In this document: positions 44,434 through 51,945 of the stretch, in pieces
Layout: every line of letters starts with the position of its first letter
Numbering within the stretch: position 1 is the stretch's first letter
NCBI RefSeq assembly: GCF_040605455.1
Contig: NZ_JBEXCV010000007.1
Span: forward strand, 56,283 to 120,282
DNA: 64,000 bases
Direction of reading: 5' to 3'
From: Embleya sp040605455
GTDB lineage: Bacteria > Actinomycetota > Actinomycetes > Streptomycetales > Streptomycetaceae
Notes under the pieces: model-generated
The model's database searches: none
Seen by the model: only the letters and a program-made list of their open reading frames with translations
What the model was told of the DNA's origin: nothing
Position numbers and translations under genes: made by a program

Positions 44434-44772
44434 GGAACAATCGTGCCATCCCGAGGTGAGCGCACGGTGACGGCCGGGTGTCCGGCGGTGGTGTCCTGCG
44501 CTCGGCGGGTGGGTCGGGTGGGGCCTGGCCTGGCCTCGGCGGGCGGTCGATGGCGTTTCCGGGGCTCGTGGACCGGGACGCCGCGGTCTTTTCGGGACCG
44601 ACCTTCGGTGATTCTTCCGGGATTTCCACCCCGGTGCGAGCGGCGCGACCTGCGCGGATAACCACGGGATAAGCGGGACGGGCGGCCGGGACGTCCGGCG
44701 CTTACGGTGTTCAGACAGGCCGTCGGGAAGTCTGTGGGCATCAACATTCCGAATGTGTGTGGGAGGAAGACC
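44434..44772. other. Divergent intergenic region, GDPD / HtrA-like protease
   Basis: 340 bases with no coding frame of merit. It must hold the promoters of both genes. No clear promoter or operator was recognised; a GGGAGG ribosome binding site lies at its right end. Confidence 0.45.
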
Positions 44773-46290
44773 GTGAGCGACGACCGCGACGTGACCGGCG
44801 GCGAAGTCGGTTCACCGGTGCCAGGGGAGGGCCACGGATCGTCCTCCGCCACACCACTGCCGGCGGAGCCCGGGGTCGGCCCGGCGTCGGCGGAGCCGGA
44901 GTTCCGCTCCGAGGTGCCCGCCAAGCCGGTCGGGGCGCCCACCGTGGGACAGCCGCACGGGGAGGCCGGGTCGTCGACCACCGCGCTGCCGCCGGCGGGT
45001 GAACCGATGGCCGAGGTGCCCGCCGCGTTCGCGGCCGGACCCACCGCAGGCGGCGCGGGCGGCGCGGGGGTGCCGCCGTTCGGAGCGACCGGTGCCTATC
45101 CCGGCTACCCGGGCTACCCCGGTTTCGGCGCACCGCCCAAGCCCAAGCGCCGGCCGTCCGGGATCCTGGTCGCGGCCGTGGTGGCCGCACTGCTCGCCGG
45201 CGGCGTCGGCGGCGGGGTGGGCGCGTGGATCGTGGAGCGGGACGACAAGCCGGCCTCGGCGGGCGTCGGCCCGTCCTCCTCACCGGCGGACCCGGCCTCG
45301 CTCAACCGCTCGCCCACGAGCGTGGCGGGCATCGCCAAGCAGGCGGTCCCCAGCACGGTGACGATCAAGACCAAGGGCAAGGTGTCCGGCCAGGGCACCG
45401 AGAGCGGCACCGGCGCGGGCTTCGTGTACGACAAGCAGGGCCACATCCTGACCAACAACCACGTGGTGTCGCTGGCCGCCGCCGGCGGCGAGCTGAGCGT
45501 GACCTTCTCCGACGGCACCACCAAGCCGGCCAAGATCGTCGGCCGCGCCGAGGGCTACGACCTCGCGGTGATCAAGGTCGACGACATGCCCACCAACATC
45601 CAGCCGCTGGCGCTGGGCGACAACGACAAGGTCGCGGTCGGCGACCCGGTGATCGCGATCGGCGCGCCGTTCACCCTCTCCAACACGGTGACCACGGGCA
45701 TCGTGAGTGCCAAGGACCGCCCGGTGGCCTCCGGCGACCAGCAAAAGGTCTCGTACATGAACGCGATCCAGACCGACGCGGCAATCAACCCCGGCAACTC
45801 CGGCGGTCCGCTTCTGAACGCGGCCGGCGAGGTGATCGGGATCAACTCGGCGATCCGCTCGACCGGCGGCGGCGGCGGCCAGTCGCCGTTCGGCCAGCAG
45901 CAGGAGTCCGGCAGCATCGGCCTGGGCTTCGCGATCCCGATCAACCAGGCCCGATGGGTCGCGGACACGCTGATCCAGGGCAACAAGCCGGTCTACGCGC
46001 AGATGGGCATCCTGCCCGACTCGCGCTACACAGGCACGGGCGCGCAGATCATGGCCCAGAGCACCAACGGCCAGGACCCGGTCACCGCGAACGGCCCGGC
46101 GGCGAAGGCGGGCCTGAAGGCCGGCGATGTGATCACCAGGCTCAACAACCGGGCGATCGGCTCCTACGAGGACCTGTTCAGCGAGATCTGGAGCCACCGC
46201 CCGGGCGACAAGGTGAAGGTCACCTACCAGCGCGACGGCAAGGAAGCCACCACCGAGGTCACCCTGGGCCAGCGGGTGGGCGACAACTGA
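44773..46290 (+). CDS. Membrane-anchored HtrA/DegP-type serine protease with PDZ domain
   Basis: A 505-aa protease. The N-terminal ~130 residues are Pro/Gly/Ala-rich and cytoplasmic, with a YPGYPGYPGF-like repeat. One TM helix follows (LVAAVVAALLAGGVGGGVGAWI), then a trypsin-like domain with His in ILTNNHVV, Asp in GYDLAVIKVD and Ser in NPGNSGGPLLNAAG. A C-terminal PDZ domain binds peptides (GPAAKAGLKAGDVITRLN). It acts as envelope quality-control protease. The GTG at 44773 has GGGAGGAAG upstream; a tRNA gene follows on the same strand. Confidence 0.94.
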   Translation: MSDDRDVTGGEVGSPVPGEGHGSSSATPLPAEPGVGPASAEPEFRSEVPAKPVGAPTVGQPHGEAGSSTTALPPAGEPMAEVPAAFAAGPTAGGAGGAGVPPFGATGAYPGYPGYPGFGAPPKPKRRPSGILVAAVVAALLAGGVGGGVGAWIVERDDKPASAGVGPSSSPADPASLNRSPTSVAGIAKQAVPSTVTIKTKGKVSGQGTESGTGAGFVYDKQGHILTNNHVVSLAAAGGELSVTFSDGTTKPAKIVGRAEGYDLAVIKVDDMPTNIQPLALGDNDKVAVGDPVIAIGAPFTLSNTVTTGIVSAKDRPVASGDQQKVSYMNAIQTDAAINPGNSGGPLLNAAGEVIGINSAIRSTGGGGGQSPFGQQQESGSIGLGFAIPINQARWVADTLIQGNKPVYAQMGILPDSRYTGTGAQIMAQSTNGQDPVTANGPAAKAGLKAGDVITRLNNRAIGSYEDLFSEIWSHRPGDKVKVTYQRDGKEATTEVTLGQRVGDN

Positions 46291-46298
46291 CCTCCGCC

Positions 46299-46317
46299 CC
46301 GGCCACACATGGGCCGG
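46299..46317 (+). terminator. Weak hairpin after the protease gene
   Basis: CCGGCC and GGCCGG form a 6-bp stem with a 7-base loop, nine bases after the stop codon. There is no T-tract, so this is only a modest terminator candidate. Confidence 0.35.
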
Positions 46318-46393
46318 TCCGGAATCCCCAGTGATCCGAGCCATCGCTCATGAGAGACTGATGCCGCCCGCGCCCCAACCCGGTCGCGGCGCT

Positions 46394-46482
46394 GGAGGAC
46401 TCGCCTAGTGGCCGATGGCGGCAGTCTTGAAAACTGCTAGCAGGGGTGACTCTGCTCGTGGGTTCGAATCCCACGTCCTCCG
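46394..46482 (+). tRNA. tRNA-Ser(UGA)
   Basis: The acceptor stem GGAGGAC pairs with GTCCTCC, the anticodon loop reads CTTGAAA (anticodon TGA), the long variable arm is typical of tRNA-Ser, and the T-arm has GGTTCGAATCC. The discriminator base is G and no CCA is encoded. The gene borders the accessory region to its right and is a plausible integration target. Confidence 0.96.
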
Positions 46483-46536
46483 CAGACCTGCTGTCAGGTG
46501 GAGATGAGAGACCGCCGGTGCGCGGCTCGGGACCTA

Positions 46537-46554
46537 TGGTGTGCCCGAGGTGTG
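46537..46554. repeat. Left copy of an 18-bp direct repeat flanking the accessory region
   Basis: TGGTGTGCCCGAGGTGTG occurs here, 55 bp after tRNA-Ser, and again at 51775; the next four of five bases also agree. The pair brackets the low-GC genes. It could be the att repeat of a past integration, but it does not overlap the tRNA, which is unusual for a tRNA-targeting element. Confidence 0.45.
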
Positions 46555-46789
46555 CCCGGCGGTTTTCTCGTTGGCGCGCGGGATGAACTGCTCGGCGGTC
46601 TCGGCCGACGCGGCGGCGACCTCCTCGGCGTCGCGTAGACGTCTGCTCCCGACGGTCATGCCTCTGTAACGGTTGACCGGCCGATGCCCGATCTTCTCCG
46701 AACGTCGCTGCCTCGCGTAAGACACGGCTCCTCCGGGGCCCGCTGGCCTCGCCCAACCGTCCACAAGTTCGTCAGAGTCTCGACCCCCG

Positions 46790-47030
46790 GCGGGCGACAG
46801 CAGGGACAACAACGCCTGCTCCTTCCCGGGGTCGATGCCGTGGGAAGCCCGGGAGAGGCCAACGGGCCCCGCCCTCCCAAGTGCAGCCATGCCCATGTAT
46901 CAGCGACCGTCTCGGCGATCGGGCGGCAACACAGCCCGTCCTTGACGGCCCGGTCGAATCGACTGAGTTCCCCGGCAACACCAGTCAGGGCCAGGCAGGC
47001 GTCCAGGACGCCAACGAAGGTGATGTTCTG
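46790..47030 (-). pseudogene. Remnant of an NAD-dependent epimerase/reductase C-terminus
   Basis: A minus-strand frame reads TFVGVLDACLALTGVAGELS, then directly DRAVKDGLCCRPIAETVADT, WAWL, which is the C-terminal region of SDR epimerases with some 40-50 residues missing in the middle. A second frame carries on with HGIDPGKEQALLSLL, the usual ending of this group. An internal deletion plus a frameshift near 46,860 makes it non-functional. It shows that sequence beside tRNA-Ser is decaying. Confidence 0.45.
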
Positions 47031-47680
47031 CGGACGGGCGGCGTTTTCGTCAAGCCCTTCCTGTGGGCGCTCCGGGCCAAGCTGGCCGTGTTCATCGAGA
47101 TACATCATCCATCCGTGACCAGCGCAATCCCCACGCCACAGCACCCAGGATCCATTCGGCGGGGTATTACACGCGCACATGGCGCCGGAAAGTGTCTGCC
47201 AGGATTGTTTGCGGTTCTCAAGCACTGGCGGCCTTCGGCCTCAGGCGGGTCGACGACCGACTGCCACACCCCTAACGGTCATCCAAAAAGGATCTTCACT
47301 CGTGAGAACGTTGATCCGAAAAGCTCTGCGGTGGGCCTGGACCAAACATCGGACCTGCACTCGAAAATTTGCCCGCAGATCCGTCACGGGATGGCCTGCT
47401 CTGCGATCTCACTCGTCGCGCTTGCTCGACCGAACGCGCTTCCGAAATCATCCGGTACCAGGCAGCACAGCCGACAGCGAGGACGCGGAGCATGGTTGCC
47501 ACGGATGTGGGATTCCATCGTCCGGACAGAAGATCGATGCGACATGACATGATCCATTACACCTAGTGGTCTTGTGTGACACGCAGCTCATCACTACGAT
47601 TCTTTGCCTGAAGCCGCATCGCCATGAATCAGTGGATCACTCCAGTGCTTACCGTTCGGCAGTGAAGTTAAAGGATGGGC
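47031..47680. other. Non-coding or degraded stretch before the low-GC gene pair
   Basis: About 650 bases with short open frames that lack homology. GC content falls from left to right and is clearly below the host level after 47,570. The promoter of the gene pair is probably in its last 100 bases. Confidence 0.45.
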
Positions 47681-48577
47681 ATGACGTTAGCTCGTGATAC
47701 AAAAATCGGCATCATTGGACTCGGGCGCCTGGGTGCTGCGTCCGCCGAGGTATTCCAACGTTCCGGTTATGAGTTGGTAGCGGTTTCGGCACGATCCGAT
47801 GTCTCCCGAAGGCGCGCCGAAAAGTGCATCCCCAACATTCCGATTCTATGCCCGCAGGAAGTTGCCGAGCGCGCAGATTGCATCATTCTTACAGTGCCGG
47901 ACGATGCCATCTCAGCGGTGTCCGATGAGATCGTCGCGGCGGGCGCCATCGTTGCAGGCGACCTGGTCGTACATTTGAGCGGGCGCTGTGGGCTGGATGT
48001 TCTTGGATCTGCCCGGATGGTCTCGGCCATTCCCCTCGCCTGCCATCCAGCGATGACATTCGCCGGTACGGATGAGGATGCGAATCTATTGGCAAGTTCG
48101 CCTTTCGGGATCACATCATTGCCAGAGCATAAACACTATGCCGAGGGTTTCGTGCAGGCCATCGGTGGAAATCCCGTATGGATCCCTGATGAAAAGCGCA
48201 CAATGTATCACGCCGCAATGGTCTTCGGTGCGAACAATCTAATTTCGCTCGTTGCGACGTCGATTCAGGCAATGAAGGCGGCGGGTATCGATGATGCAGG
48301 GCGGTTCCTGGCGCCAATTTTGCGAGCTTCTCTGGAGAACGCAATTGTTCTTGGCCCGAAGGCGTTGACCGGGCCGGTACGACGGGGTGATGTCGGGACG
48401 GTGGTCGGGCATATCAAGGCATTGCGGGAAGAAATGCCTGGATTGATTACCGGATATGTCGACTTCGCTCGCTTTACCGCCGAGATGGCCCTGAACGAGG
48501 AACTGAACGCGCCGGAAATTCTACACAAGGTATTAGCGACCCTCCGACACGTGAATACCTCCGAGCAGGGAGATTGA
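47681..48577 (+). CDS. Rossmann-fold NAD(P)-binding protein, DUF2520-like
   Basis: The 298-aa protein begins with a dinucleotide-binding site (IGIIGLGRLGAASAEVFQRSG) and the Rossmann domain runs to about residue 140 (IILTVPDDAISAVSDEI). The second, helical half has HAAMVFGANNLISLVATSIQ and looks like the DUF2520 domain that follows such Rossmann domains in a 3-hydroxyisobutyrate/pyrroline-carboxylate-reductase-like family. The substrate is unknown. AAAGGA precedes ATG 47681; ATG 47675 is an alternative. GC content is far below the flanking genome. Its stop is 28 bases from the STAND gene, so they are probably cotranscribed. Confidence 0.78.
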   Translation: MTLARDTKIGIIGLGRLGAASAEVFQRSGYELVAVSARSDVSRRRAEKCIPNIPILCPQEVAERADCIILTVPDDAISAVSDEIVAAGAIVAGDLVVHLSGRCGLDVLGSARMVSAIPLACHPAMTFAGTDEDANLLASSPFGITSLPEHKHYAEGFVQAIGGNPVWIPDEKRTMYHAAMVFGANNLISLVATSIQAMKAAGIDDAGRFLAPILRASLENAIVLGPKALTGPVRRGDVGTVVGHIKALREEMPGLITGYVDFARFTAEMALNEELNAPEILHKVLATLRHVNTSEQGD

Positions 48578-48605
48578 TCCTGACACCGTTAATCGGGGGG
48601 GGACA

Positions 48606-51080
48606 GTGAGGTTTTTCCGTAGTATTCGGTTCAAGGGCCGAGGCAGCCGCCGCCAGATCAATCCGTCAGCTTTGACGGCCGGAGCAGTGTGTCTGATGGC
48701 TGCCATCGGCGCAGGAAGCGTCGAGGCGGCCGGCGTTCAACTTCCGGCTGTGGACTCCTGGCCCCGCCAATTAGCTCTCGCGATCCTAGGATCGGCTCTG
48801 TTTGGGCTCGGGTTCCTTGAGCGTTCGGAAGATAATGAGGATGCCCCCATGAATACAAGAGACACGGATTCCTTTCCGTCGCCCACACCGCGTCCAAGGT
48901 TATCCTCACGCTTCACAGGGCGTATCGCACTCCTGGCCAATATCGCGGGTTTTCTCGCCGAACATGGGCGTGTATCACTGGTGGGCCTTGGCGGGATCGG
49001 AAAGACGCAGACGGCCTTGGCCTACATTCATCGAAACCGTAGTTCATATGATTTGATTTGCTGGGTTCGGGCAGAGGAGAGCGTCACACTGGGCAACGAC
49101 TATATGGAGATCGCGCGGATGTACGGGTTGACCATTCCCGATGGTCTTCCCGTAGTCCAGAAGATCGATACCGTGCGGAACTGGCTCGAGACACAGAATC
49201 GATTGCTCCTGGTTTTCGACAACGCAGATTCGGAAGAAATTCTGGATTCATACATCCCGACCTCAGGGCACGTTCTGATTACCAGTCGAGAAAGCGCTTG
49301 GCGTGATTCTCGGGTGGTCATCGTTCCGCCGTGGACCAGAGATGAGTCCCTGGAATTTCTCGCACCGAATCACGCTGAAGCCGAGGCCGCAAGTTCACTA
49401 GCCTCCTATCTAGGCGACCTGCCTCTGGCTTTGGATCAAGCTTCGGCTTATATGCGAGAAACCAGCACAAGCGTCACGGATTACCTGTCCTTGTTGAAAG
49501 AGCGCACTTCGGAAGTGATAGCGCTGGGTAGCGTGGCGAACTATCCGCGGACTATTTCCACTACCTGGAAAGTTGCCATGGAGGCTGCGCAAGCGAGAGT
49601 GCCGGTCACGCAGGACCTTCAGAGAGTGGCGTCATTTTATGCCTCAGAGGGAATCCCGCATTCACTTATGCGAACCATGGCACCCTCGTCACCACGTCGC
49701 ATGCGGGCTTTGGCCAACGATCGCATCGCCTATAATCGCGCCCTGGGCCAATTGTCCCGCTATTCGCTTGCCCAGATCAATCAAGATGAATTGACGTTCC
49801 ATCGACTCGTCCAATTGATGATCCGACAGTCAATGACCTCGAGCGACCGGAGGCGGTGGGCCGGAGTTTCGGTAGAATTGATGCGTATTGCATTTCCTGA
49901 GGAAGTCTCCAACTCCAGCTCGTGGAGTCGCTGCGCTGCGTTGCTTCCGCACGCCTTGAGTTCTGCGGGCCACGCCGAAGGTTTGGGAATTTCTCTGCGC
50001 GATGTCAGTTTGATCTATGAGCGCGTGGCGACTTATTTCCGCGTCCAGGGACTCTATCCAGAGTCATTGGAAATCTGGGAAAAGCTCGAAGCAATACTGC
50101 GCCGACCGCACGATTTTATGCGGCCGGATCTCTCAGACGTACTAAATAGCCAGGGAATGGTGCTGAGAGCGCGTGGTCTGCTTAATCGCGCCAAAAGTGT
50201 CCTAGAGGAGTCCGTTAGAATTCAGGAGGAAAGTCGCGGTGATCGGCATCCGCGGGTTGCCGTCTCGTTGAATTCACTCGGTACCGTGCTACGCGGTCTC
50301 GGATTGCTTGAGGAAGCCCGGGAATGCCACGTCCGAGCTCTGTTGATCGACCAGACCTCGCTGGGCTCGGACCACCCGAACTGTGCTGTGACTCTGAATA
50401 ACCTGGGAAACGTGGAACGCGTTTTAAGGAATCCAGGAGAGGCCGTGAGGTCGCACACGCGGGCTCTGCGCATCAGAGAAGAAACTCTGGGCCCCGATCA
50501 TCCCGATGTCGGTACCACACTCAACAACCTTGCGAATGCGCAAGCCGATCTGGGTGACTTTGGAGGAGCTCGGCTATCCGCAGAACGCGCCGTTCGAATC
50601 GATACACAGGTCTTCGGAGATCGTCACCCTGCGGTGGCAGCGGATCGGATCGGCTACGGGATTATCCTCTGCGAGCACGGCGAAACAAGTGCTGCTGAGA
50701 GGGAACTGGAAGCTGCGTTGAATGTCAACGAGGTCGCCATGGGGCCAGAACATGCTGATACAGGGGTCACACTCAATAACCTGGGTGTTGTCAAAGCCAG
50801 GAAATCACAACACCAGGAATCCAGGGTTTTCTTGGAAAAGGCAGTGCAAATCCTCGAGACAAGCCTGTCTCCGGATCACGTCGATGTGTCAGTCGCACTG
50901 TCCAATCTCAGCGCGTCGTTGCAGGCGATCGGAAATACGGGCAGCGTGGCAGTCGGTGCGAGGGCTCGAGCAATCTGGCTTGCATCCGGTGCCGACGACT
51001 CCTTGCCCATTCCGGAGTGGCTACGTCTGGACAAGGACGTTGCGACAGCAGAGGTCGAACTGGAGCAGGATTTACACTGA
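48606..51080 (+). CDS. Membrane-anchored STAND (NB-ARC-like) ATPase with TPR repeats
   Basis: The 824-aa protein has two hydrophobic segments at the N-terminus (residues ~21-45 and ~52-70), then a STAND/NB-ARC NTPase core: Walker A VGLGGIGKTQTALAYIHRN around residue 127, Walker B NRLLLVFDNAD, sensor-like HVLITSRES, and GDLPLALDQASAYMRE, the GxP motif of NB-ARC. From about residue 470 there are at least seven kinesin-light-chain-type TPRs with the typical HPDVGTTLNNLANAQADLG pattern. STAND proteins act as switches that oligomerise on ligand binding, often in phage defence or cell-fate control. No separate effector domain is obvious; the membrane segments may be the effector. GTG start after GGGGGGGGACA. 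Low GC content. Confidence 0.85.
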   Translation: MRFFRSIRFKGRGSRRQINPSALTAGAVCLMAAIGAGSVEAAGVQLPAVDSWPRQLALAILGSALFGLGFLERSEDNEDAPMNTRDTDSFPSPTPRPRLSSRFTGRIALLANIAGFLAEHGRVSLVGLGGIGKTQTALAYIHRNRSSYDLICWVRAEESVTLGNDYMEIARMYGLTIPDGLPVVQKIDTVRNWLETQNRLLLVFDNADSEEILDSYIPTSGHVLITSRESAWRDSRVVIVPPWTRDESLEFLAPNHAEAEAASSLASYLGDLPLALDQASAYMRETSTSVTDYLSLLKERTSEVIALGSVANYPRTISTTWKVAMEAAQARVPVTQDLQRVASFYASEGIPHSLMRTMAPSSPRRMRALANDRIAYNRALGQLSRYSLAQINQDELTFHRLVQLMIRQSMTSSDRRRWAGVSVELMRIAFPEEVSNSSSWSRCAALLPHALSSAGHAEGLGISLRDVSLIYERVATYFRVQGLYPESLEIWEKLEAILRRPHDFMRPDLSDVLNSQGMVLRARGLLNRAKSVLEESVRIQEESRGDRHPRVAVSLNSLGTVLRGLGLLEEARECHVRALLIDQTSLGSDHPNCAVTLNNLGNVERVLRNPGEAVRSHTRALRIREETLGPDHPDVGTTLNNLANAQADLGDFGGARLSAERAVRIDTQVFGDRHPAVAADRIGYGIILCEHGETSAAERELEAALNVNEVAMGPEHADTGVTLNNLGVVKARKSQHQESRVFLEKAVQILETSLSPDHVDVSVALSNLSASLQAIGNTGSVAVGARARAIWLASGADDSLPIPEWLRLDKDVATAEVELEQDLH

Positions 51081-51108
51081 TCCCAACGATTCGGTATACC
51101 TGTGCTGA

Positions 51109-51405
51109 GACAAGACCTCCAGCCGATGGGAAGCCCACCGCCTCACCTATGCGCTCGTACGCGACTCCGCCCTCGGCGACCGCAAGATGGTCGACGCGAT
51201 CACCGAGCGCCTTGGACTCGCCAACGACAAGCCCCTCGGCGCCCCCGCCATGGCCGACGCCATTACCCGACTGGACCCGTTCAGCCTCCTGCAAGGTGTG
51301 TTCTTCAACCAGAAGCCCTGGCACGGACAACCCCGCTTCCCCCGCGCTACCTCCGCCGTTCTCGAGGCGTGGCCTTACCGACCTCTCGCAGCCCTCAACC
51401 AGGTG
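51109..51405 (+). pseudogene. Fragment resembling CRISPR type I-G/I-U protein Csb1 (Cas7)
   Basis: An open frame without a start reads RWEAHRLTYALVRDSALGDR, KMVDAITERLGLANDKPLGA, then LDPFSLLQGVFFNQKPWHGQ and PRFPRATSAVLEA. The last part is very like the conserved block of Csb1/GSU0053-type Cas7 proteins, which have a similar LLHGVFFA…GQP…RAVTAFIEA sequence. Both the start and the rest of the protein are missing, and no other cas gene or repeat array is present. Codon use is GC-rich, unlike the preceding STAND gene. The identification is from memory of the family, so it is tentative. Confidence 0.45.
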
Positions 51406-51945
51406 GGCGCTGATCGGGGCGCCGGGTTTGTTGGCCCGGAAGACGGGCCGGTGCTTGATCAGGTGATCCGGGTCGCCCGGTTTCACGTCCGGCTTGTCAT
51501 TGATTATGCCGCTTTGCCGGCCCCGAGTCTCCCGACGTGGATCGGTGTTCGCCGGTGCGCGGGTGGGCCGTCGAGGCTCGGGAGAGCGGTGCCGATCACC
51601 GGTGGCCGCGCGCGGTGCGAGGACGCGAGCCGAATGACGCACCCGTCGAACCGGCCCTCGCCGGACTCGCCCTCGACGACGACCGGTCGGCCGGGTGGAC
51701 CAAGCGGGCCGGCCATTGGGCGAGGCAATACCTCGTCTCGGACAACCTCGGCACCCTCGGACTCGGCGACGTCCTGGTGTGCCCGAGGTGTGGCCGGGCG
51801 CCTGCGAACCGGCCCTGCGGGGTCGATCGGCTCCCGAGGCCCTCGGTGTGCGCGGTTGTTGCGGCCTTGTCCACCGATCGATGGACGGCGGGTTCCATCG
51901 GTCGAGCCTGTCCGGGGCCCGGGCCCGGCGACCAGGATTTCGGGC
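51406..51945. other. Spacer before the second MMPL gene
   Basis: About 540 bases. One plus-strand frame near 51,640-51,810 reads GWTKRAGHWARQYLVSDN then LGDVLVCPRCGRAP, perhaps another gene remnant, without start or known family. The right copy of the 18-bp repeat is inside it. Confidence 0.4.
51775..51792. repeat. Right copy of the 18-bp direct repeat
   Basis: TGGTGTGCCCGAGGTGTG is identical to 46537-46554 and in the same orientation; bases 20-23 after a single mismatch also agree. Confidence 0.45.

Noticed and set aside
46483..51945. A CRISPR array near the Csb1-like fragment
   Set aside because: No regularly spaced repeats of 20-40 bases were found; only the single 18-bp pair is present.
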